Positions 7,745 to 15,645 of a stretch of 64,000 bases of DNA are shown in pieces. The notes under the pieces are model-generated. The model ran no database searches. It was not told where the DNA came from and worked only from the letters and a program-made list of their open reading frames with translations. Position 1 is the first letter of the stretch, and each line of letters starts with the position of its first letter. Both the position numbers and the translations under genes were made by a program. Location of the stretch: positions 1 through 64,000 of the forward strand of contig JAAOED010000010.1 in the NCBI GenBank assembly GCA_016466735.1. The letters are read 5' to 3'. Origin of the DNA: Weissella confusa. GTDB taxonomy: Bacteria > Bacillota > Bacilli > Lactobacillales > Lactobacillaceae.

Positions 7745-8647
7745 TCATAACATCAAAACCAACTCACCATGCACGCCACCATTTTGTAGACGCTCATAAT
7801 CCAAGCGAACGTTGTCAGCACTCAATGGCAACTCGCTATCAACCACCGCCATAAAGCGACCGCTACTCAAACCGTCCAACAGCGTTTGCACTGTTTCACC
7901 GGTTGGTTGATTGAAGAAGTGCACAAAGCGAGAATCACGGTGTGAACGCGCAACGATTGATAGCACATGACCGTCAGCCTTAGTTGCTGCAAACGAATCT
8001 GCCAACACCTTTTCTGACCCAACCGTATCGTACACCGCATCATAAACTGCACCATTTGCAGTGATGTCATCTGTCTTGTAGTCAAATGTCGTCACTTGTG
8101 GGAACTTCTCACGCAAGAATTCCAAGCCCCAACCATGAGCTGTCGCACTAACCTTCGCACCAGCATCCAATGCTGTTTGCACCGCCATCAAGCCAACGGA
8201 ACCGGCACCACCTTGCACGAGGACATTTTGATCGGCCTTAACTTGCAAGCCACGAACAATACCACTGTAACCGGTTTGACCACCTAGTACGACAGAAACC
8301 GCACTTGCGTAAGTGACATCTTCCGGGATGTGGGCTGCCAAATGAGTAGGAACTAGTACCTCTTCTGCATACGTTTCACCACCACGAACATTGGCTGCAA
8401 CACGGTCACCGACCTTGAATTCGTGCACAGTGCGACCTACTGCAATGACTTCACCTGCGACTGATGAACCAAGAATCATTGGCGCACTGCCACCACGGTT
8501 ACCGCTACCAATCTTGATATCAATCGGATCAACTGCCACCGCATGCGTCTTAACCAAGATGGCATCTGGTGTCACCTTCAAATCAGGAACCGTTTCATCT
8601 GTTAGTGATGCAAAATCACCAAGCTTCTTAAGAACCACTGCCTTCAT
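7745..8647 (-). CDS. NADPH:quinone oxidoreductase-like (medium-chain reductase)
   Basis: A 300-residue cytoplasmic medium-chain dehydrogenase/reductase. The N-terminal GroES-like domain lacks zinc-ligand cysteines and shows HAVAVDPIDIKIGSG and LGSSVAGEVIAVG. The Rossmann domain has VLVQGGAGSVGLMAVQTA (NADPH binding) near residue 145. Such zinc-independent members reduce quinones or enones with NADPH. The ATG at 8647 has only a weak AAGG site. It is monocistronic and faces the end of the T-box promoter region. An 18-bp dyad upstream (8668-8685) may be its operator. Confidence 0.85.
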   Translation of the reverse strand: MKAVVLKKLGDFASLTDETVPDLKVTPDAILVKTHAVAVDPIDIKIGSGNRGGSAPMILGSSVAGEVIAVGRTVHEFKVGDRVAANVRGGETYAEEVLVPTHLAAHIPEDVTYASAVSVVLGGQTGYSGIVRGLQVKADQNVLVQGGAGSVGLMAVQTALDAGAKVSATAHGWGLEFLREKFPQVTTFDYKTDDITANGAVYDAVYDTVGSEKVLADSFAATKADGHVLSIVARSHRDSRFVHFFNQPTGETVQTLLDGLSSGRFMAVVDSELPLSADNVRLDYERLQNGGVHGELVLML

Positions 8648-8667
8648 TTTTCTTGCCTTATTTTCTT

Positions 8668-8685
8668 GTTTACGTAAAGCGTAAC
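8668..8685. promoter_or_regulatory. Dyad upstream of the quinone reductase gene
   Basis: GTTTACGTAAAGCGTAAC reads almost the same on both strands (TTACG-TAAAG-CGTAA). It lies 21-38 bases upstream of the reductase start, a position fitting an operator. No cognate regulator is assigned. Confidence 0.35.
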
Positions 8686-8776
8686 ACCATTTTCAGAAAG
8701 TGGCGAAAATAGGCGCCCTGACTAGCACCGCTGCAGTATTTGTAGCATAATGAGATCAACGGAGGAAGTTGTTACC

Positions 8777-9148
8777 ATGACAAACTTTTCATCAATCACA
8801 TTTGACCGCATTAAGGAAATTGCAGACAAGCAGGGTTATTCGTTGCGCACGATTAATAACACTGAAATGCTCGGTCACAATACTATCTACGGCTGGAAGT
8901 TCAAGGAACCTACTGTTCGTCACGTTGAAGCAGTTGCTAACGTTCTCGGTGTTTCAGTGAACTACCTGCTGGGAAATACCGATAACCCAGACAACAGTGT
9001 TGAAACTCTGCCACTAGCCTTTGTGGATTTGGATACTGATTTGGAAGCGATTGTGGCACTGATCGAGTCTGCGAACCTATCAAAGTTGCAGCTGCAAACG
9101 CTAAAAGAAAAAATCGCCGAGGATATCTCGACGATTCAGGATAAGTAA
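8777..9148 (+). CDS. XRE-family transcriptional regulator
   Basis: A 123-residue DNA-binding protein. The N-terminal helix-turn-helix spans roughly residues 8-70 and ends with the typical VANVLGVSVNYLLGNTDNP. The C-terminal half is acidic and helical, probably for dimerisation. The start is the ATG at 8777, seven bases after GGAGGAAG. It is one of few plus-strand genes and converges on abiH; a terminator follows directly. Its target is unknown; the small accessory genes nearby are candidates. Confidence 0.8.
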   Translation: MTNFSSITFDRIKEIADKQGYSLRTINNTEMLGHNTIYGWKFKEPTVRHVEAVANVLGVSVNYLLGNTDNPDNSVETLPLAFVDLDTDLEAIVALIESANLSKLQLQTLKEKIAEDISTIQDK

Positions 9149-9150
9149 TG

Positions 9151-9180
9151 ACGGCGATGGCGACATCGTCGTTTTTGTTT
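9151..9180 (+). terminator. Terminator of the XRE gene
   Basis: ACGGCGATG and CATCGTCGT arms are followed by TTTTTGTTT. A near-copy recurs at 11085-11116. Confidence 0.8.
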
Positions 9181-9188
9181 AACGAATT

Positions 9189-10526
9189 TCAATTAAGTTT
9201 CCGAATAGAAATCCTATTCTCCAGCAACATTTTATGCATCAAATTACTTTTGTTCCTTCGATCGATTTCATTGTCTTTAATGTACCGCAATAGCATGGCA
9301 TTAATTCGACTTTTCCATTCCGTAATAAAATCAACTTGTCCATCATCTCGTTCATACTCAGAATAAACAAATTCAACTGAAACTGAACTGCCATAGATAT
9401 CTAAGTCATCAAAAATGGCTTTAAAATATGCATCATCTGCGGATGATAAACTATGTCCATAAAAAATTATCGAAGTGATATTATTGCCAGATAGCTTTAA
9501 ATCTTGTTCTGGGAATTTAAAACTTGTTATTTCCGATTGAATCCATCGCGTTGAATAATCCAGTATACGGAACGTCTTTGAAAATTCCATCAAATTGGAT
9601 GTTCTTAGTTCATCATCCAAATCACTATAATCAAAACCAATCACTATTGGTGATACAACCGGTTCAGGAATAAAATTATCATCCATTGCCATTCCATGAA
9701 TATGTTTAAATGTAACTTCAGTTTTGTCAACAATTTTGTTGCTATCCCCATGAATCCAAGTATAGTTAAAATCTAAAATTTGCACCTCATCGCCATTTCC
9801 CACGATATCCTGCAACAAGTTCTTGTACTTTGCCTTATAATCCTTAGAAGATATCGTTAATTCGTTAATATAAGAACTAAATCTAATTTCCCATTGTTTT
9901 AACTCATTAAGCATCACCGCATAGAATTCTTCCTTGTTCCAATTACCTGCCAAGGTTGTTCCGTCTAAATTAAAGCCCACAATATTTTCAGGCGAAAACC
10001 CGGTGGATGTCTCGTTCGGCATAATTCCCATCATCACATATTGGTCCCCAAGCTCGCTCAGAATGCTTCTTGAATCCTCTGATTGTATAAAATCCTTACT
10101 GAAGTTCTGGTTGTACACCAGTCTTTTATAAACATCCAACTCCGGATCATTATATTGATTTTCAACATCCTCATCAAAAAACAACCTAAATGTTTCGTAC
10201 CAGCTCTCAGTTAAAGTATTATCGGGGCCTAAAATCTTAGGGCCTTCGATTAATTCATCTTCAGATTTCAAAATCATTCCAGTTGTTTTGTTTTTAAAAA
10301 ATGTCTTGTAATCTAACAAGAATTCCTTGATAAATGTTTCAAAATCATTCCAATTTTGGTGTTCAGCTGAACTTGCATCAATTAATATATCCCAAGCATT
10401 CCATTGCCATTTCGGATGAGTATCTCTAAATGTTTTTTCTTTCTCTGACATCCAAAAATCGCCAAAATTAGATTTAAGGCCAATTTGCCGATCAAATCCG
10501 TTCCCAATTATTAATAATTTTGACAT
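9189..10526 (-). CDS. AbiH-family abortive infection protein
   Basis: The 445-residue protein begins LLIIGNGFDRQIGLKSNFGDF, the diagnostic GNGFD...GL...Y/F-x-DF start of AbiH phage-defence proteins first described on lactococcal plasmids. Later AbiH landmarks are LDFNYTW, KHIHG (conserved His) and IIFYGHSLSSADDAYF near residue 365. The molecular activity of AbiH is not established. ATG 10526 is preceded by AGGAG. The gene is clearly richer in A+T than its surroundings and lies among small accessory genes, which suggests horizontal gain. It stands alone without a partner toxin or antitoxin. Confidence 0.88.
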   Translation of the reverse strand: MSKLLIIGNGFDRQIGLKSNFGDFWMSEKEKTFRDTHPKWQWNAWDILIDASSAEHQNWNDFETFIKEFLLDYKTFFKNKTTGMILKSEDELIEGPKILGPDNTLTESWYETFRLFFDEDVENQYNDPELDVYKRLVYNQNFSKDFIQSEDSRSILSELGDQYVMMGIMPNETSTGFSPENIVGFNLDGTTLAGNWNKEEFYAVMLNELKQWEIRFSSYINELTISSKDYKAKYKNLLQDIVGNGDEVQILDFNYTWIHGDSNKIVDKTEVTFKHIHGMAMDDNFIPEPVVSPIVIGFDYSDLDDELRTSNLMEFSKTFRILDYSTRWIQSEITSFKFPEQDLKLSGNNITSIIFYGHSLSSADDAYFKAIFDDLDIYGSSVSVEFVYSEYERDDGQVDFITEWKSRINAMLLRYIKDNEIDRRNKSNLMHKMLLENRISIRKLN

Positions 10527-10613
10527 TCCAAACTCCTACTACCAAAACTCATTATTTTTAAATAACATGCTACATTTACAACAATTATCATTAGTACAAC
10601 ACTCAAATAACTT

Positions 10614-10823
10614 CTAAGATCCTAATACCAAAGCGATGAACCGAATGACAATCAAAACGCCCACCACAATTGCTATAACCGCAGCAACGAGACTAATGTA
10701 CTTTATCGCAACGCCTAACACCATTAAGAAAGCTGCCCAATTTTGTTGTGTTTTCACCCAAGCAAACAAGAGAATTAGAGTGATGATTGATTCATTATCT
10801 CTGGTTAATTTCTTTACACCCAC
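10614..10823 (-). CDS. Small two-segment membrane protein, unknown
   Basis: A 69-residue protein starting at GTG 10823, eight bases after GAGG. After a charged N-terminus (MGVKKLTRDNES) it has two hydrophobic stretches, one near residues 14-40 with a WVKTQQNW break and one near 42-67 rich in Val, Ile and Ala. I recognise no family. It is 87 bases upstream of abiH on the same strand, so joint transcription is possible; an accessory role in phage defence is speculation. Confidence 0.55.
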   Translation of the reverse strand: MGVKKLTRDNESIITLILLFAWVKTQQNWAAFLMVLGVAIKYISLVAAVIAIVVGVLIVIRFIALVLGS

Positions 10824-11039
10824 TACAATTACCTCTAACCCATTTAATACATAAAACAGTATTACACCTGACTAACAATATGTAAAATAACATATTAAAA
10901 GCGTAATATATTAGTTACAGGGATCATGTCGAAATGAGTTGATAAATCATGCTTAAAGAGGAAATGTACAAGCATTGTGAAACTGAGCGCTCGGAAATTG
11001 ATATTGCCATGTCGCCAGCTTTTTCAAGTTCGTTATCAG

Positions 11040-11073
11040 GAAAATAAAAAATCGTCAAGATAAACCTGACGAT
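11040..11073 (-). terminator. Terminator of the 50-residue membrane protein gene
   Basis: ATCGTCA (11051-11057) and TGACGAT (11067-11073) pair. On the minus strand the stem runs into TTTTTTATTTTCC. Confidence 0.7.
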
Positions 11074-11084
11074 CATTATGATTT

Positions 11085-11116
11085 GACGGCGATGATGACA
11101 TCGCCGTTTTTATTTT
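11085..11116 (+). terminator. Plus-strand terminator, near-copy of 9151-9180
   Basis: ACGGCGATG and CATCGCCGT arms with TTTTTATTTT. It differs from the XRE terminator at only a few positions but no intact plus-strand gene precedes it. Confidence 0.7.
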
Positions 11117-11130
11117 CACTCACTCTACGT

Positions 11131-11283
11131 TCACGGGAACAAATCAGCGATAGACAAAACTAGCGCGCCCAAGAATGATTGCTTCTTATTCAGCGTCTTC
11201 GTCGCCTGCCTTCTGTAAATAATATAGTTTCCTGCAACTAGCATGACTAACACTAACCCTACAAATATATAAACTGCAATCAT
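11131..11283 (-). CDS. 50-residue single-segment membrane protein
   Basis: ATG 11283 follows GAGGGG by nine bases and opens a 50-codon frame to TGA 11131. The peptide has one transmembrane helix (VYIFVGLVLVMLVAGNYII, residues 4-22), then a basic stretch YRRQATKTLNKK and a hydrophobic tail ending in IADLFP. Positive residues after the helix place the C-terminus inside. A TATACT-like -10 lies upstream and a terminator downstream, so it looks like a real small gene. Family unknown. Confidence 0.6.
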   Translation of the reverse strand: MIAVYIFVGLVLVMLVAGNYIIYRRQATKTLNKKQSFLGALVLSIADLFP

Positions 11284-11370
11284 GCGCTTATTCCCCTCGC
11301 CTTCGTCAGTTACTAATCGTTAGTATAATTGTAGTCCTGCTAAATCTATGTGCAAATTGACATCTGATAA

Positions 11371-11961
11371 TTACTGACTAAGTTCATTGTGATTATCGAT
11401 ATAAATGCTCTTATCCTGTTCAATTTGATCGAGTGAAATACGCGACATCTTACCAGAGGTCGAATCCGTAAACAGCAAATCATCACTTCCAGGTACGGCA
11501 TCTACCGTCATTTTAACAGTCGGATTCGACAAAGTCCCATACGCGTTCATACCCGCATAATATATGACTTGAGCTGAATGATCTCTCTTGTCAAACTCCA
11601 TTAATTGACTTTCAAATTGCTGTGGAGTCGGTTTCCCATCAATAAAACTTTTCATAGATACCGCATAGGCCACAATTGCTTTTTGTTGCTCATACGTTAA
11701 TTTATCAATGACATCATTTGATTCTGCACTTTCACGACTGTTTGACTGACTTTCACTCGACTCCGAACTCATACTGATTTGTGCCTCAGATGATTCAGAT
11801 TTCACACTAGCAGATTTGTCATCGTCACGAACAATGACTTTCCGTTGATTAGCTACACCAAAATGATATGCCGCGAATCCGACGCCACCTATTAAAACTA
11901 CGAAAACTAAACCAACTATCACGTATTTCCAAATAGATTTTTTATTTCTTTCACTACGCAT
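11371..11961 (-). CDS. Membrane-anchored extracellular protein with Ser-rich linker
   Basis: A 196-residue protein. A short basic cytoplasmic tail (MRSERNKKSIWK) leads into one transmembrane helix (residues about 13-34) without a signal-peptide cleavage site. A Ser/Glu-rich linker follows (residues about 50-85), then a folded domain of about 110 residues with YEQQKAIVAYAVSMKSFIDG. The layout is that of an anchored surface or sensor protein. I do not recognise the domain. ATG 11961 follows AGGAG. Its layout, though not its sequence, resembles the 255-residue protein at 12491. Confidence 0.65.
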   Translation of the reverse strand: MRSERNKKSIWKYVIVGLVFVVLIGGVGFAAYHFGVANQRKVIVRDDDKSASVKSESSEAQISMSSESSESQSNSRESAESNDVIDKLTYEQQKAIVAYAVSMKSFIDGKPTPQQFESQLMEFDKRDHSAQVIYYAGMNAYGTLSNPTVKMTVDAVPGSDDLLFTDSTSGKMSRISLDQIEQDKSIYIDNHNELSQ

Positions 11962-12084
11962 AATTTCATCTCCTAAAACTGCGAAGAGTATATCACTTTT
12001 TGGAACTTAATTTGCAAATTTTGCTTTAAACCGACTATTAATAAATCAGTTAATTTGTTTTCGCGACTCATCGCCATAGTTAAT

Positions 12085-12359
12085 TTATACAGTCCCACCT
12101 AATGCCTCAACAATTGCAGACAACATCTCAACATTTAACTTTGTTTGGCCATTTTCGATCTTTGTGACTTGTGCTTGGGTCAAGCCTACTTTGCCTCCCA
12201 ATTCTGTCTGTGTCATATTTTTACGGACGCGAGAGCTCTTTATCTTGTAAGGAACCGTCGCTGCTTTGCCTCGGCTGATTGCGGATTCTCTGTCTTTTGA
12301 ACGTGGTCAATTTCCTTTAACTGCTCAATCAGTTCTGCCTTATTCAGTTGATTTTCCAT
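12085..12359 (-). pseudogene. Frameshifted XRE/HigA-like regulator
   Basis: ATG 12359, with GGAG eight bases upstream, starts a frame (MENQLNKAELIEQLKEIDHV...) that ends in TAA after 39 codons near 12240. The adjacent frame, open from about 12310, encodes a clear helix-turn-helix, MTQTELGGKVGLTQAQVTK followed by IENGQTKLN and ending EALGGTV at 12085. Together the parts resemble HigA-like antitoxins (N-terminal helical arm plus HTH). A single base change in length would join them. No HigB-like toxin gene is adjacent. Either a decayed antitoxin or a short HTH peptide starting at the internal ATG near 12209. Confidence 0.65.
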
Positions 12360-12444
12360 TTCTAATGCTCCACTTTACGTGTATCTACTCACCGCTTCTA
12401 TATTCTATTTTACGTTATATTCTAAACAGGAATATTATTGTCAA

Positions 12445-12475
12445 TAAAAAAGCTACCCAGTAAAAACTTGGTAGC
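12445..12475 (-). terminator. Terminator downstream of the 255-residue anchored protein
   Basis: GCTACC (12452-12457) and GGTAGC (12470-12475) pair, followed on the minus strand by TTTTTTATTG. Confidence 0.75.
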
Positions 12476-12490
12476 ATATCAACTCAATAT

Positions 12491-13258
12491 TTAATAATTA
12501 AACGACTCACTAACCTTGTCCGCTTGATAACCCACGACGCGGTTCAACTCAGCCTTAGCTGCATCATCCTGCGTGACTTGTCCCACGACGTCATTTTCTG
12601 ACGCATGTTCATCCCCATACAACGGCGCCAAACTACTTGCACCTTGGGCTAGCTTAAATTCATAGATATTCCCATCGTTTGCCACAATGTACATATCCAT
12701 CGAATGATTAGTAGTATCAGCAATGTGCCCATAATTTGCACCAAGCGTAAACTTCACTGTTTGCGCAGGTTGATAGCCAACCGTCCCATCGTAATTCTGC
12801 TTACCGTTCGAATCCTGCACTGGATAAGCATCCCAAACGTAGAAGCCAAAGATTCCTTCAGCTTGCAAGCCACGACCATCATTTGTGCCATTAATGTAAA
12901 GCGGTCCATTCACCGTCTGGTAATACACCGGATCCGTATCATTAACGTCGGGCATATCAACCTCAAGATTCAGTGCTGAACCAGCCAGGCGCATCTTCTC
13001 AGCCTGATTACCGACCCACTTAGCGAACTCATCCGTTTGTGCACCTGAAAGTGTCAGCGCCTTCGGAATTGCCGCCGTTTCAGACGTTGTTGCCGACGAC
13101 TTTGATGACTTATCACTCGATAACGTCGAACTAGCCACAGATGAACTAGTTGGCTTATCCTTCACCAATGTTTGGTTGTAGTCTCGGCCTAAGAAAAATG
13201 CCACTGCACCAATCACGACTGCGGCGATTAGTACTAAAAATAAAATTAATTTCTTCAT
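12491..13258 (-). CDS. Membrane-anchored extracellular protein, unknown (DUF4767-like?)
   Basis: A 255-residue protein with an N-terminal transmembrane segment (KKLILFLVLIAAVVIGAVAF), a Ser/Thr/Lys linker (residues about 33-65) and a globular domain of about 185 residues. Visible landmarks there are FAKWVGNQAEKM, GPLYINGTNDGRG, FYVWDAYPV and NVYEF-like blocks. It recalls LAB and Listeria lipoproteins with a DUF4767-type C-terminus, but no lipobox is present and the family call is tentative. Start ATG 13258 chosen over upstream ATGs because AGAGAGG lies nine bases before it. Confidence 0.6.
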   Translation of the reverse strand: MKKLILFLVLIAAVVIGAVAFFLGRDYNQTLVKDKPTSSSVASSTLSSDKSSKSSATTSETAAIPKALTLSGAQTDEFAKWVGNQAEKMRLAGSALNLEVDMPDVNDTDPVYYQTVNGPLYINGTNDGRGLQAEGIFGFYVWDAYPVQDSNGKQNYDGTVGYQPAQTVKFTLGANYGHIADTTNHSMDMYIVANDGNIYEFKLAQGASSLAPLYGDEHASENDVVGQVTQDDAAKAELNRVVGYQADKVSESFNY

Positions 13259-13333
13259 AGCTCGCATCCTCTCTTGTCTAGATGTTTGTAACCTAATTTT
13301 TAGCATACGAACTTAATTTACGTGGCACAAGTC

Positions 13334-14308
13334 TTACCAACTCGTACGACGCACCAAACTTCCTGCCAACATCGGATCATGTAAAACTGGCTCAGCTTGA
13401 GACAGGTCTTTTAGGCGCCGGTATAACCATTGCCCCAAAACAAAATAATCAAACCCGACCGTCGTCAACGCTGGTGTCACAATTTCAGCTGCTGGCGAAT
13501 TATCGAATGCCACGATTTTAACATCATCCGGAACTTTGAAGCCTTGCTCTTGCACTGCTGCCAGCGCCCCCAATGCAATGATGTCCGTGGCCGCAATAAT
13601 ATACTTAGGTAACTCGTGCGTTGCAAGATAATCACGCATAACGTCGATTGTTTCATTGCGCTCAAATGATGTATAGACCCGTTTCATTTTGCCGTCTAAC
13701 GCTTTGATAATAGCATCGAAACGCACTTGACCGACGTTGTAGTCAACTGACGGGTCAACGCCAAGTAGCAACACATCACTTGGTTCAGCGTCGGCGATTA
13801 ATGGCAACAACAATTCGCCGGCATGTTGGTTATCAACATTAACCGTCTCAAATTGCTTTGACGGCTGTCCTTGCACAATGACCGGCACGGAGACTTGTTC
13901 GAGAGCAGCGGTCATTTCATCCGTAACTTGGCCAGTCATGACAATAATGCCATCAACGTTCTGCTGTGCCAGTTGCTTAACCGCTTCAACTTGGCGCTTC
14001 GCATCATGATAAGTATTAATCGTTAGAAAAAAATCATCCTCGTTAACATGATCCATGCCCCGCATCATCTCAGTTAACGAGAATGACGCAAACGTTGGCA
14101 CAACAACACCAATCATCCCACTGGAAGTCTTTTTCAAACTTTGCGCAAATCGATTTGGTTCATAGTCATATTCTTTAACAACGGCATCTAACTTAGCCCG
14201 CGTTTTGGGACTAACTGAGCCATTATTCAAATAGCGTGAGACAGTGCTTTTCCCAACACCAGCTAGTCGGGCAATATCACTAATTGTCACTCTTTCTTTT
14301 TCAATCAT
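13334..14308 (-). CDS. scrR: LacI-family sucrose operon repressor
   Basis: A 324-residue repressor. An N-terminal helix-turn-helix (VTISDIARLAGVGKSTVSRY) and hinge are followed by a periplasmic-binding-protein-like sugar-sensing domain (GMIGVVVPTFASF, DGIIVMTGQ, near the end DYFVLGQWLYRR). The start is ATG 14308, eight bases after GGAGG. It lies directly downstream of scrB but beyond a terminator, so it is probably also transcribed separately. The likely targets are the GGAACCGGTTCC palindrome and scrA promoter upstream. Confidence 0.88.
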   Translation of the reverse strand: MIEKERVTISDIARLAGVGKSTVSRYLNNGSVSPKTRAKLDAVVKEYDYEPNRFAQSLKKTSSGMIGVVVPTFASFSLTEMMRGMDHVNEDDFFLTINTYHDAKRQVEAVKQLAQQNVDGIIVMTGQVTDEMTAALEQVSVPVIVQGQPSKQFETVNVDNQHAGELLLPLIADAEPSDVLLLGVDPSVDYNVGQVRFDAIIKALDGKMKRVYTSFERNETIDVMRDYLATHELPKYIIAATDIIALGALAAVQEQGFKVPDDVKIVAFDNSPAAEIVTPALTTVGFDYFVLGQWLYRRLKDLSQAEPVLHDPMLAGSLVRRTSW

Positions 14309-14354
14309 CTCGCGCCCCTCCGTATCTTCCGTATTCATTTTATCAAGAATGAGC

Positions 14355-14393
14355 GCAAAAGAAATAGCGACGTTATCCGCAACGTCGCTATTT
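14355..14393 (-). terminator. Terminator of scrA-scrB
   Basis: Perfect 13-bp arms AAATAGCGACGTT and AACGTCGCTATTT (14362-14393) with TTTCTTTTG after them on the minus strand. Confidence 0.85.
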
Positions 14394-14406
14394 AAGACTA
14401 TTTACC

Positions 14407-15645
14407 TTAATCGAAATATCTCGCCGTCATAACCGTGTCGCCTGATGTGGTATACAGTTCAACAACATCGTTATCAATAATCAAGAGCACATCCCCAGTC
14501 ACGTGCGCCCGGCGCTCCTCCGTCTCACCATACTCCCAAGCCACCCGTGTAAACGTAACGGTATCGTCATCGCGCTGGATAGACATCTTTGACGTCAACG
14601 ACACCTGCCAAGTCTTGGCCGCCAAACGCCACAACCCTACCCCTGTAACTTCTTCAGGTTGCACAGGCTGGAAGTTTCCTAGTTCAGAAATAGGATACTG
14701 CCGTAATTTTCCATCAACGATGGCCATGTCACGGGGCAACGACAAAACGTGCGCCCAACCGGCCTGAATCGTTGGCAATTGTTTTTCTCTAGCGGATGGC
14801 ATCATCCCCGACCACCCCCACAACAGGTGACGATTGCCACGCGTCAAAGTTTGTGACGCGTAAAATTCAAATCCTTGGTCAAGCTCCTGGAATTGCGTTG
14901 TCACTTGGAAAAAGCCATTAACATCGTCAAACTCACCTAAAACATATCCCGTGTTATGAATATTCTGCAAACGGTCACCTTCTGCGGCAAGGCCTTGTGG
15001 TGAAAACATCAACACATCCTGCCCATCAATCGTGACAAGGTCTGGACACTCCATCATATAACCACGATAAGCCGTCATTTGGTCACCCAGAATCGATCCC
15101 ATAAACGTCCAATGATGCAAATCTGTTGATTCGTAGGCAATGATATCGCCTGTTAAATCAAGTTTTTGGGCACCGAGCAACATGTAATAATGCCCATTTC
15201 GCTCGAAGACCTTCGGATCGCGAACGTGACGCGTATACCCGGTTGGTTGATCGAATAGCTTACCTAATTTTTCAAAGTGCACCCCGTCATCAGACACCGC
15301 CGCCATTTGAAATGATGCAACACTCTCACCAGCATCATTGCGCACGTTGCCGGTATAAAACGCGTAAAGTCGGCCATCCTTTTCGATTGTTGTGCCAGAA
15401 TATATTCCTGAACGATCTTCAGGTAAACTAGGGGCGATTGCAACTGGCAAGCGTTGCCAATTCACCAAGTCATCACTGACAACATGCGCCCAAACCTTAT
15501 AAGTATGGTCCAACGCGTTGGGATTCCACTGATAGAAAACATGGTATTGCCCGTTAAAATAAATCAAACCATTCGGATCATTAATTAAGCCATGTTCTGC
15601 ATAAATGTGATACTGTTCAAATTTTTCTATATCTCCAATAATCAA
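14407..15645 (-). CDS. scrB: Sucrose-6-phosphate hydrolase (GH32)
   Basis: A 412-residue cytoplasmic invertase-type enzyme that cleaves PTS-imported sucrose-6-phosphate to glucose-6-phosphate and fructose. GH32 landmarks are INDPNG (nucleophile Asp near residue 23), a YSGTT block, RDPKVF (transition-state Asp) and MECPDL (acid/base Glu). No signal peptide is present, as expected for ScrB. It begins with TTG at 15645, seven bases after AAAGGAG, and its TTGA overlaps the TGA stop of the PTS gene, so translation is coupled. Confidence 0.93.
   Translation of the reverse strand: MIIGDIEKFEQYHIYAEHGLINDPNGLIYFNGQYHVFYQWNPNALDHTYKVWAHVVSDDLVNWQRLPVAIAPSLPEDRSGIYSGTTIEKDGRLYAFYTGNVRNDAGESVASFQMAAVSDDGVHFEKLGKLFDQPTGYTRHVRDPKVFERNGHYYMLLGAQKLDLTGDIIAYESTDLHHWTFMGSILGDQMTAYRGYMMECPDLVTIDGQDVLMFSPQGLAAEGDRLQNIHNTGYVLGEFDDVNGFFQVTTQFQELDQGFEFYASQTLTRGNRHLLWGWSGMMPSAREKQLPTIQAGWAHVLSLPRDMAIVDGKLRQYPISELGNFQPVQPEEVTGVGLWRLAAKTWQVSLTSKMSIQRDDDTVTFTRVAWEYGETEERRAHVTGDVLLIIDNDVVELYTTSGDTVMTARYFD

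Larger units (their letters stand above)
10824..11130. other. Intergenic remnant region with dyad and short frame
   Basis: This 307-base stretch holds no convincing long gene. It contains an operator-like dyad AATATGT-N6-ACATATT (10877-10896). A plus-strand 32-codon frame (10949-11047, MLKEEMYKHC...) has no ribosome-binding site and is probably a remnant. A minus-strand terminator and a plus-strand terminator follow. The mix suggests eroded sequence left by rearrangement. Confidence 0.5.

Noticed and set aside
8777..10526. XRE gene and abiH as a toxin-antitoxin pair
   Set aside because: They are convergent with a terminator between, and AbiH is described as a stand-alone system.
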